A stretch of DNA of 25,724 nt from an uncultured Bacilli bacterium (GTDB lineage: Bacteria > Bacillota_I > Bacilli_A > RF39 > UBA660): the NCBI GenBank assembly GCA_934167785.1, contig CAKPLX010000014.1, positions 1 through 25,724 of the forward strand. The letters are read 5' to 3'. The notes under the pieces are model-generated. The model made no database searches. It worked only from the letters and a program-made list of their open reading frames with translations, and had not been told where the DNA came from. Below are positions 1 to 6,175 of the stretch, piece after piece. Position numbers and translations under genes: made by a program. The number at the start of each line of letters is the position of its first letter. Position 1 is the stretch's first letter.

Positions 1-300
1 TCAAAAGACAACACTTCAGGAAGATAATGTTTATATAATTTTTGAGTATCATAATAAGAATCTATAATTCTTTCAACGGTATTAGTAGAAACTCTGTAAT
101 GTTTAGCAATATCAACTTCAGATATTTTATTTTTTAATTCTAAAGCAATCGCGTATTTAACGGAGTTAGAAATAAAGCAACCATCATTAACTATTTTAGT
201 TTTAGCAAAGAATTTTTTATTACAAGAGTGACATAAAAATCTTTGTTTTTGTGTTTAAATTTATTTTATCAAAGATGGTTTAATGTGTCACTTTTTTAAT
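1..300 (-). pseudogene. ISL3-family transposase remnant (decayed, runs off left edge)
   Basis: Read on the minus strand, one frame gives QRFLCHSCNKKFFAKTKIV, then a helix-turn-helix-like stretch (SEVDIAKHYRVSTNTVERI), then SYYDTQKLYKHYLPEVLSF running off the window. This resembles the zinc-ribbon and HTH N-terminal part of ISL3-family (IS204/IS1001/IS1165-type) transposases. The same frame continues upstream as HIKPSLIK but is broken by three stops, at plus-strand positions 255-257, 261-263 (both TAA) and 288-290 (TGA). The true N-terminus is missing: a hairpin module begins about 10 bp further on. The element is therefore inactive, unless the intact catalytic part beyond the edge is expressed from an internal start. 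Family recognition is from memory of the motif pattern and was not checked by search. Confidence 0.75.
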
Positions 301-307
301 GTAATAA

Positions 308-404
308 AATAGTGGGTATTTTTCTTAACACCCACTAAATATTATAGAACCAATAAAAATAGTGTAAGTGATTTTACTCACCAACACTATTTATTATAGA
401 ACCA
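308..404 (-). repeat. Two tandem hairpin + TATTATAGAACCA modules (probable IS terminus, duplicated)
   Basis: Two copies of TATTATAGAACCA lie at 340-352 and 392-404, a period of 52 bp. Each is preceded on the plus strand by a hairpin. Hairpin 1 pairs 310-317 with 330-337 (core AGTGGGT/ACCCACT). Hairpin 2 pairs 357-365 with 384-392 (AAATAGTGT/ACACTATTT), with an inner GTGA/TCAC pair (368-371/378-381). Read on the minus strand, towards the transposase, each unit is a TGGTTCTATAATA box followed by a hairpin ending in a T-rich tail, like a terminator. The position next to an ISL3 remnant suggests IS ends plus insulating hairpins. I see no target duplication. Confidence 0.6.
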
Positions 405-479
405 TACTTTTGATGTGTAATTCTTTTAAATTCAAGCCAAAATGGTAAAGAAGTTATTTTATTTTTTAAATCTGTTACC

Positions 480-508
480 TTGAATTTTTTTTACATATAA
501 CATATAAT
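480..508 (+). promoter_or_regulatory. Promoter for the 619 gene
   Basis: TTGAAT (480-485), a 17-nt spacer and a perfect TATAAT (503-508). Transcription should begin near 515, leaving a leader of about 100 nt that contains the stem-loop at 523-595. Confidence 0.7.
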
Positions 509-522
509 ATAAAACATCCGAC

Positions 523-595
523 TAAGATTATGAACTATAGAAATTTATTTTATTAGTCTAATGAATTTGAAGTATAAATTTCTATAGTAATCTTA
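523..595 (+). promoter_or_regulatory. Long leader stem-loop upstream of the 619 gene
   Basis: The arm at 535-548 (CTATAGAAATTTAT) pairs perfectly with 574-587, and the outer arm 523-530 (TAAGATTA) pairs perfectly with 588-595. Only a 4-nt bulge (531-534) interrupts 22 base pairs. The loop holds a smaller hairpin, ATTAG/CTAAT (552-556/558-562). The structure starts just after the predicted transcript start and ends about 11 nt before the ribosome binding site (AGAAGGA, 606-612). It has no T-tract after it, so it is not a terminator. It may stabilise the mRNA, regulate translation or be an old inverted repeat. Confidence 0.6.
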
Positions 596-618
596 AAAAA
601 TAGAAAGAAGGAATATTA

Positions 619-1377
619 ATGGAACCATCAATTTTAAGAGAAATCCTTTTTGAATTGTTTTTTTTACGTAAAGAAGGAATTCCAGCAAAAGATTTTATTG
701 AAGAAATGTCATTCATTCCTGAAACGTACAAAGTTATAAACGGAATGTGTGAAAAAAATATAGAATATTTTGACTTTTTTGATTCTGTATCAAAAATAAA
801 AGAAATATCCAACAATGGTAAAAGGTATTTAGTACTAGAATATGGAATTGCAAATTATATAGTAATTGATTGTCTAAAAAAAGAAAATATTCAAGAAGGA
901 GAATTTTTACGTCTCCTTAAAAGTCCTTCTTTTCAAGTAAATTTTCAAAAAAGAGATATAGAAACCAATTTATTTTTTTATGATCTAGATTTTTATCAAG
1001 GAAATATTGAAGAATTATTAAACTTTTATGAGAAAAATAAACATTTATTTTCTCTTCCAACAAAAGTTTTTTATCAAATAAAACTTTTGCATGCTAGAAC
1101 ATATTTTTCTATTTCTTTAGAAAAAAACAAAGCCCAATTATCATTTGAAACTGATGACCAAGGCTTATATGAACAGTTTTATTTTAGTAATGGCTTAGAA
1201 CCTTCTAGGATGCAAGATGCAATCAAGAAAATAGGATCGGAAAAAATGCAGGAAATACTAACGAAAACAAAAGAAATTATTATTCCTTTTGAAGTAATTC
1301 CAGAAAAGTTATGCCAAGAATACGATAATCGCTGTCTTTCTTTTAAATCAAAAACTTTATCTAGATCCAAAAAATAA
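619..1377 (+). CDS. Unknown soluble protein, 252 aa
   Basis: I do not recognise this protein. It has no signal peptide and no membrane segment, and is rich in Phe, Glu, Lys and Ile. It begins MEPSILREILFELFFLRKEG and ends with a basic tail (SKTLSRSKK). The start is supported by AGAAGGA (606-612), 6 nt before the ATG. A convincing promoter and a strongly structured leader precede it, and the reading frame is long and clean with codon use like its neighbours, so it is a real expressed gene. It lies between IS debris and a DUF362 gene that has its own promoter, so it is probably monocistronic. Its position beside a decayed IS is compatible with accessory origin, but composition does not set it apart. 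Confidence 0.8.
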   Translation: MEPSILREILFELFFLRKEGIPAKDFIEEMSFIPETYKVINGMCEKNIEYFDFFDSVSKIKEISNNGKRYLVLEYGIANYIVIDCLKKENIQEGEFLRLLKSPSFQVNFQKRDIETNLFFYDLDFYQGNIEELLNFYEKNKHLFSLPTKVFYQIKLLHARTYFSISLEKNKAQLSFETDDQGLYEQFYFSNGLEPSRMQDAIKKIGSEKMQEILTKTKEIIIPFEVIPEKLCQEYDNRCLSFKSKTLSRSKK

Positions 1378-1406
1378 GAAAACAATTCTATAAATTATTG
1401 ATTTTG

Positions 1407-1415
1407 TGGTATAAT
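1407..1415 (+). promoter_or_regulatory. Extended -10 promoter for the DUF362 gene
   Basis: TGGTATAAT gives a perfect TATAAT (1410-1415) with the TGn extension. The -35 region is weak. The leader to the gene start is about 28 nt. Confidence 0.6.
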
Positions 1416-1441
1416 ACAATTAATAGAAAGGATTTGATTAA

Positions 1442-1459
1442 ATGTTAAATGAAAAGTAA
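1442..1459 (+). other. Five-codon upstream ORF overlapping the DUF362 start
   Basis: ATG at 1442 opens MLNEK and stops at TAA 1457-1459, in a different frame from the main gene, whose ATG (1449) it overlaps. The Shine-Dalgarno AAAGGA (1427-1432) is 9 nt from this ATG but 16 nt from the gene's ATG. An in-frame TAA (1446-1448) directly before the gene's ATG rules out any earlier start for the main frame. Confidence 0.45.
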
Positions 1460-2315
1460 AGTTTATTTTATCAAAGAAATAACACCTGATAATATCATTA
1501 AAATCTATCAAGCATTAGAAAAAGAATTACCAGGTAAAGTGGCAGTAAAAGTACATTCTGGAGAACAGGGAAATCAAAATTATTTAAAACCAGAGTTTTT
1601 AAAGCCAATGATTGATTATGTTAAAGGAACAGTAGTAGAATGTAATACAGCTTATGAAGGAGCGAGAAATACTACAGAAAAACACAAAGAATTAATGGCT
1701 TCACATGGTTGGAGTAAAATATTTAATGTAGATATTTTGGATAGCGATGAGCCTGATATAGAGTTAGAAATTCCAAATGGCAAGATCATTCAAAAAGATT
1801 TTGTAGGAAATCATATTAAAAACTATGACTCTTGCTTAGTCTTGTCTCATTTTAAAGGACATCCTATGGGAGGATATGGAGGAGCTTTAAAACAATTATC
1901 CATTGGTTTTGCTTCTTCTTATGGAAAGGCTTATATTCATGGTGCAGGTGTTCCTGAAAATTTTTGGGAAGCCGATCATGATAAATTTTTAGAGTCAATG
2001 GCCGATGCAGCTTCAGCACTTCATCACTATTTCAAGGGAAATATTTGCTATATTAATATTATGTGTAATATGTCTGTTGACTGTGATTGTTGTGCTAAGG
2101 CAGAAGATCCTTGTATGAAAGACATTGGAATATTAGCTTCAACTGATCCAATAGCACTAGATCAAGCTTGTATTGACTTAGTATACCATTCTAGCGATCC
2201 AGGAAGAGATCATTTAGTAGAAAGAATAGAATCAAGAAATGGGTGCCATACTATTGATGCATCAGCAGCTTTAGATTTTGGTACTAAAGAATATGAAAAA
2301 ATTGAAATAAAGTAA
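1449..2315 (+). CDS. DUF362 domain-containing protein, 288 aa
   Basis: This matches the DUF362 family of gut Firmicutes: an N-terminal KVAVKVHSGEQGN segment, FKGHPMGGYGGALKQLSIG in the middle, and the family signature SVDCDC followed by DIGILASTDPIALDQAC near the C-terminus. Cysteines cluster at residues 206, 212, 214, 215 and 222, which could bind a metal or an Fe-S cluster. No ferredoxin CxxCxxC domain is fused, unlike some DUF362 proteins. There is no signal peptide, so it should be cytoplasmic. The biochemical role of the family is not established to my knowledge. The start at 1449 is forced by an in-frame stop immediately upstream, although the ribosome binding site is unusually far away. 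A hairpin follows the stop, so it is probably transcribed alone. Confidence 0.85.
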   Translation: MKSKVYFIKEITPDNIIKIYQALEKELPGKVAVKVHSGEQGNQNYLKPEFLKPMIDYVKGTVVECNTAYEGARNTTEKHKELMASHGWSKIFNVDILDSDEPDIELEIPNGKIIQKDFVGNHIKNYDSCLVLSHFKGHPMGGYGGALKQLSIGFASSYGKAYIHGAGVPENFWEADHDKFLESMADAASALHHYFKGNICYINIMCNMSVDCDCCAKAEDPCMKDIGILASTDPIALDQACIDLVYHSSDPGRDHLVERIESRNGCHTIDASAALDFGTKEYEKIEIK

Positions 2316-2317
2316 AG

Positions 2318-2366
2318 GAGATAGTACTCAACAGATAGTTTAGTTGATTCAACTATCTCTTTATTG
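2318..2366 (+). terminator. Probable terminator after the DUF362 gene, with two alternative stems
   Basis: The right arm ACTATCTC (2352-2359) can pair either with GAGATAGT (2318-2325) or, as AACTATCT (2351-2358), with AGATAGTT (2333-2340). The tail CTTTATTGTATT is only moderately T-rich. The position, 2 nt after the stop codon, supports a terminator. Confidence 0.5.
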
Positions 2367-2392
2367 TATTATCTGATTTATTCGTGTATATT
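2364..2392 (+). promoter_or_regulatory. Candidate promoter for the arylsulfotransferase gene
   Basis: TTGTAT (2364-2369), 17 nt, TATATT (2387-2392). It directly follows the preceding terminator. Transcription would start near 2399, downstream of the alternative GTG start at 2384, which supports ATG 2417 as the real start. Confidence 0.45.
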
Positions 2393-2416
2393 TATCTTGT
2401 AAAGGAGATAAGAAAA

Positions 2417-4384
2417 ATGAGAAAAAAATTTGGAATTATTATATTAAGCATCTTGCTAATTTTTTTAACAATAACTTTTATTTATATTGATTTAGACGAA
2501 AAAAATCAAAATAATGAAGAAGTAAAATTAGTAAGTAGCTTGATAGAAAAACAAAAAAAACAAGAACAAAAATTAAAAGTTAAAGGATATACTATAGAAA
2601 ATCCGAATGTTATTTTAGATCCTTATGATGCTTCTCCGTTAACAGCACTTATTTTATTTGAAACAAATACTGAAGTAGCACCTAAAGTAACTATTTCGGG
2701 AAAAGATGAATTAAGTACTTTTACCCATACTTTTTCTAAAAATAAAACCCATTACTTACCAATTTATGGATTATATGCTAATACAACCAATAAAGTTATT
2801 ATAGAATATGAGGAAAAAGGCAAAAAAGTTTCTAAAGAAATAGAAATTAAAACAGATAAACTTCCTTCAAATATGGCACTTCCAACTTCAGTAACTGCTG
2901 AAAAAGAATACTTAACGAATGACCTATATTTCTATACTCCATCTAGCAATGGATATACACTAGCTTATGATATCAATGGAGATGTTCGTTGGTATTTAAA
3001 AAATAATGCCATTTGGAAAATTGACAAATTAAAAAACGGGAATCTTTTACTTAGTACAGAAAGATTAATCAATAATCCATATTATATGACAGGATTATAT
3101 GAAATGAATATGCTAGGAAAAATCATTACAGAATATAGTTTAAAAGGTGGCTATCATCATGACTATTATGAAATGGAGAATGGAAATTTATTAATTGCTA
3201 GTGATGATTTTTATAATGACGATGGTACTGTAGAAGATTATATTGTAGAACTAGATCGTAAAACAGGAAAAATCATCAAAACCTTTGATTTAAAAGATAT
3301 CTTGAATATGCAAGATGGTAAAAGTGAGAATTGGACTGCTTATGATTGGTTTCATAATAATTCAGTTTGGTATGATAAAAAAACAAATTCCATAACATTA
3401 TCGGGTAGACATCAAGATGCAGTTATTAACATTGATTACACAACCAAAAAATTAAACTGGATCATTGGGGATTCAACAAATTGGAGTAAAGAATATCAAA
3501 AGTATTTCTTTAAAAATCCTGATAATACAACTTTTGAATGGCAATGGAGTCAACATGCTGCAATGATAACTCCTGAAGGTTATGTCTTCCTTTTTGATAA
3601 TGGAAATAATAAATCAAAACAAAAAGAAAATTATGTATCTGCAGAAAATAGTTACTCTAGAGGAGTAATGTATAAAATAGATACAAAAAAAATGACCATA
3701 GAGCAAGTTTGGGAATATGGTAAGGAAAGAGGAAGTGAATTTTACTCTCCGTATATTTCAGATGTAGATTATTTAGAGAAAAATCACTATATTGTTCATT
3801 CAGGAGGAATTGTCTATGTTGATGGAAAAAATTCGAATCAACCAGCTGGTTTTTCAAAACAAGCAACTTTAGTAAGTGATACTGTTGAACTATTAAATAA
3901 TAAAGTAATTTTTGAATTAAAACTACCAACTAATAATTATCGGGTTGAAAAAATGAGTTTATACAATAAAAATGAAGATTTTAATCCTACTTCTGCAAAA
4001 ACTTTAGGAAGTCTTGGAAAAACAAAAATAGATGGAAAAAAACTTACCCTTCATCTAAAAGCTAATAAAATTGATCAATCTTATCGATCTCACAATATTC
4101 AATTTAGTAAAGAAAAAGATCGCTTAGTATTTACCGGAACTTTCAAAAGAGGAACCAATGTTGAAGTACTTCTATATAAAAACTTAGTAGTAAATTCTTA
4201 CCAAATTAGTATTAGTAAAAAACCATATACAGCACTATGTGTAGATGTTTTCACAGAAGAAGAAAATGCAAATGGTTTAACTGTGACAAGATATATTAAC
4301 CAAGAAGGGTTAAAAGGAAAGTATTCTATTTATTTAAAAATAGGTAATAAAATTTATAACACAAAAGAATATGTGAATTATTAA
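2417..4384 (+). CDS. Aryl-sulfate sulfotransferase-like protein, membrane-anchored, 655 aa
   Basis: The family moves sulfate between phenolic compounds without PAPS. An uncleaved signal anchor lies at about residues 5-22 (FGIIILSILLIF), then a beta-rich N-terminal domain (about 50-160), then the propeller domain. Family motifs are present: HH at 247-248 (GGYHHDYYEM), His313 (DWFHNNS), Arg331-His332 (SGRHQDAV) and His380 (WSQHAAM). From the family, I equate these with the active-site His252, His356, Arg374 and His436 of the E. coli enzyme; the equivalence is by motif order only. The start is ATG 2417, with AAAGGAG (2400-2406) in front; an in-frame GTG at 2384 has no ribosome binding site and lies inside the promoter. 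The protein should face outside. No dsb-type partner gene is adjacent. Confidence 0.85.
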   Translation: MRKKFGIIILSILLIFLTITFIYIDLDEKNQNNEEVKLVSSLIEKQKKQEQKLKVKGYTIENPNVILDPYDASPLTALILFETNTEVAPKVTISGKDELSTFTHTFSKNKTHYLPIYGLYANTTNKVIIEYEEKGKKVSKEIEIKTDKLPSNMALPTSVTAEKEYLTNDLYFYTPSSNGYTLAYDINGDVRWYLKNNAIWKIDKLKNGNLLLSTERLINNPYYMTGLYEMNMLGKIITEYSLKGGYHHDYYEMENGNLLIASDDFYNDDGTVEDYIVELDRKTGKIIKTFDLKDILNMQDGKSENWTAYDWFHNNSVWYDKKTNSITLSGRHQDAVINIDYTTKKLNWIIGDSTNWSKEYQKYFFKNPDNTTFEWQWSQHAAMITPEGYVFLFDNGNNKSKQKENYVSAENSYSRGVMYKIDTKKMTIEQVWEYGKERGSEFYSPYISDVDYLEKNHYIVHSGGIVYVDGKNSNQPAGFSKQATLVSDTVELLNNKVIFELKLPTNNYRVEKMSLYNKNEDFNPTSAKTLGSLGKTKIDGKKLTLHLKANKIDQSYRSHNIQFSKEKDRLVFTGTFKRGTNVEVLLYKNLVVNSYQISISKKPYTALCVDVFTEEENANGLTVTRYINQEGLKGKYSIYLKIGNKIYNTKEYVNY

Positions 4385-4437
4385 AAATACTAAAAAATCT
4401 CTTTTCTACAAAATATGAATAAGAAAAGAAAAAACTA

Positions 4438-4466
4438 TTGTTATGACAAGAAATATATGTTATAAT
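4438..4466 (+). promoter_or_regulatory. Promoter of the rimP-nusA-ylxR-infB operon
   Basis: TTGTTA (4438-4443), a 17-nt spacer and a perfect TATAAT (4461-4466). No terminator on this strand is seen between the previous gene and this promoter. Confidence 0.7.
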
Positions 4467-4482
4467 ATGTACATCTTGAAGA

Positions 4483-4512
4483 AAAAAGTGGCCTTATGAA
4501 AGTCCACTTTTT
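4483..4512 (+). promoter_or_regulatory. rimP leader hairpin (possible attenuator)
   Basis: AAAAAGTGG (4483-4491) pairs with CCACTTTTT (4504-4512) around a 12-nt loop. It starts about 10 nt after the predicted transcript start and ends 7 nt before AGGAGG. The T-run on its 3' side makes it resemble a weak intrinsic terminator. Hairpins before rimP/nusA operons are common in bacteria and may serve feedback control by NusA; that is inference here. Confidence 0.6.
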
Positions 4513-4529
4513 ATATATTAGGAGGAATT

Positions 4530-4787
4530 ATGATAGAAGAAAAAGTAAGAAAGCTAATAGAACTTCCTATTCAAGAGATGGGAATTACAATTGATAATAT
4601 TGTCTATGAAAAAGAAGGAAGTAATGATTTCTTAAGAATTACAATTGATCGTATCAAACCAATTGATATAGATACATGCGTAGAAGTAACAAGACGAATT
4701 AATCCATTACTAGATGAAGCAGATATTATCAAAGATAGTTATATATTAGATATATCTTCAAAGGAGAAAGGTGAAAACAATGAATAA
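4530..4787 (+). CDS. rimP: Ribosome maturation factor RimP, N-terminal domain only, 85 aa
   Basis: RimP helps 30S subunit maturation. The protein matches the N-terminal alpha/beta domain of RimP (LRITIDR, DIDTCVEVTRRINPLLDE, YILDISS). Family members are usually around 150 aa with a C-terminal SH3-like domain after a YxLEVSSPG hinge. Here the sequence stops just after that hinge (DISSKEKGENNE), so the C-terminal domain is wholly absent. The end overlaps nusA: the TAA at 4785-4787 lies a few bases after the nusA ATG (4780), and the last codons carry the nusA ribosome binding site. No remnant of the missing domain is seen downstream, because nusA begins at once. Start ATG 4530 has a perfect AGGAGG 4 nt upstream. 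Confidence 0.85.
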   Translation: MIEEKVRKLIELPIQEMGITIDNIVYEKEGSNDFLRITIDRIKPIDIDTCVEVTRRINPLLDEADIIKDSYILDISSKEKGENNE

Positions 4788-5922
4788 AAAACAAATGAAA
4801 GAATTTATGAAAGCATTAAATGCAATCGTTGATGAAAAAGGTATTGATCGTCAAATTGTCATTGAAGCTATGGAACAAGCAATGGCTGCCGCTTATAAGA
4901 AAAAAGGAGGTCCAGCACGTTGTACAGTCAATCCAGAAACGGGAGAAATAAGACTTTTCTCTGTTCGAACAGTAGTAGAAGATGAAAATTTTCGAGATGA
5001 AAAAAGTCAAATTATGTTATCAGAAGCAAAAAAAAGAGTACCAGAAATAGAAATAGGGGAAACAATAGAAGATCCTGTTGAAATGACCGATTTTGGTCGT
5101 GTTGCTGCAGGAACCGCAAAACAAGTTGTTGTTCAGAGAATAAAAGAAGCCGAAAAAGATTTAATTGTAAAAGAATTAGGAGATAAACAAGATGAATTAG
5201 TAGTAGGAACATTATCTAGAGAAGATGCTAAAACATACTACGTTGATTTAGGAAAAACTTTTGGATTATTACCAAAAGATGAAATTATTCCTGGAGAAAA
5301 ATTAGAAATGGGCACTCAAGTAAGAGCTTATGTATCTAAGTTAGAGATTGGAACAAAAGGTGTCTTTATTTTATTATCAAGGACACATTATGGCTTTTTA
5401 AAACGATTATTAGAACTAGAAATTCCAGAGATAAATGATGGAACAGTAATTTTATATTCTGTAGCAAGAGAAGCAGGATCTCGAAGTAAGATTGCTGTAT
5501 ATACTGAAGAAGAAAATATAGAACCAATTGGTTGTGTAATAGGAACTGGTGGAAATCGTATAAATCGTGTCTTAAAACAAATTGCTAATGAAAAAATTGA
5601 TGTTGTATTGTACGATAAAAATCCTATTCAATTTATCAAAAATGCTTTAAGTCCAGCAAAAGATATTGAAGTATTGATTAAAGATTATAAGAAAAAAGAA
5701 GCTCTAGCGATTGCTAATCAAGATAACTTATCCCTAGCAATAGGAAAGAAAGGACAAAATGTTAAACTAGCCTCACGACTAACACATTATAAAATTGAAG
5801 TAAAAAGTTATAATGATGTAAATATTACAGAACTTCGTGAGAAATATAGTAACATTAAGGAAATAGAAGAAGAACCTGAAACGAAAGTAGAGGATGACCA
5901 TGAAGAAAGTGCCAATGCGTAA
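4780..5922 (+). CDS. nusA: Transcription termination/antitermination factor NusA, 380 aa
   Basis: NusA binds RNA polymerase and nascent RNA, controlling pausing, termination and antitermination. Domains are in the usual order: N-terminal polymerase-binding domain (about 1-125), S1 (about 130-198), KH1 with the loop GTGG at 255-258, and KH2 with GKKG at 322-325, followed by an acidic tail. This is the short Gram-positive form without the proteobacterial C-terminal repeats. ATG 4780 is preferred over the in-frame GTG at 4771: AAGGTGA (4768-4774) sits well before the ATG and overlaps the GTG. The gene overlaps rimP at its 5' end and ylxR at its 3' end, so the operon is translationally coupled. 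Confidence 0.95.
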   Translation: MNKKQMKEFMKALNAIVDEKGIDRQIVIEAMEQAMAAAYKKKGGPARCTVNPETGEIRLFSVRTVVEDENFRDEKSQIMLSEAKKRVPEIEIGETIEDPVEMTDFGRVAAGTAKQVVVQRIKEAEKDLIVKELGDKQDELVVGTLSREDAKTYYVDLGKTFGLLPKDEIIPGEKLEMGTQVRAYVSKLEIGTKGVFILLSRTHYGFLKRLLELEIPEINDGTVILYSVAREAGSRSKIAVYTEEENIEPIGCVIGTGGNRINRVLKQIANEKIDVVLYDKNPIQFIKNALSPAKDIEVLIKDYKKKEALAIANQDNLSLAIGKKGQNVKLASRLTHYKIEVKSYNDVNITELREKYSNIKEIEEEPETKVEDDHEESANA

Positions 5923-6151
5923 GTGTGTTGTTACTGGGGAAATTTTAGAAAAAAAACAATTAATTCGAATCGTTCGTACTAAAGAAGGTGAAGTCTTTAT
6001 TGATGAGACAGGAAAAGCCAATGGACGAGGCGCTTATTTAAAAAAAGATATTGATGTCATAACAAAAGCAAAAAAGAATAAAATATTAGATAGAAGACTA
6101 GAAGTAGAAATACCGGATGCAATTTATGAGGGGTTAGTGAAGATGATCTAG
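5900..6151 (+). CDS. ylxR: YlxR family RNA-binding protein (RnpM), 83 aa
   Basis: The protein shows the YlxR pattern: PMRKCVVTGE at the N-terminus, LIRIVRTKEGEVFID, and the signature KANGRGAYL. In Bacillus, YlxR binds RNase P RNA and modulates RNase P (RnpM), and it is always near nusA-infB. The usual second residue of the N-terminal CxxC-type pair is not a Cys here (CVVTG). ATG 5900 is chosen over ATG 5894 because GAGG (5890-5893) is 6 nt upstream of 5900 but directly abuts 5894. The gene starts inside the end of nusA. In many Firmicutes the next gene is ylxQ, an L7Ae-like protein; here infB follows directly. Confidence 0.9.
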   Translation: MKKVPMRKCVVTGEILEKKQLIRIVRTKEGEVFIDETGKANGRGAYLKKDIDVITKAKKNKILDRRLEVEIPDAIYEGLVKMI

Positions 6152-6175
6152 ATAATAATTTGGAGGTGATACTCA

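Noticed and set aside
2384..2416. GTG start at 2384 for the arylsulfotransferase
   Set aside because: No ribosome binding site, and it lies inside the predicted promoter; ATG 2417 has AAAGGAG in front and gives a standard basic signal-anchor start.
4397..4428. Hairpin TCTTTTCT/AGAAAAGA after the arylsulfotransferase gene as a terminator
   Set aside because: On the plus strand the stem is followed by A residues, not T. It could only act on the minus strand, where there is no gene.
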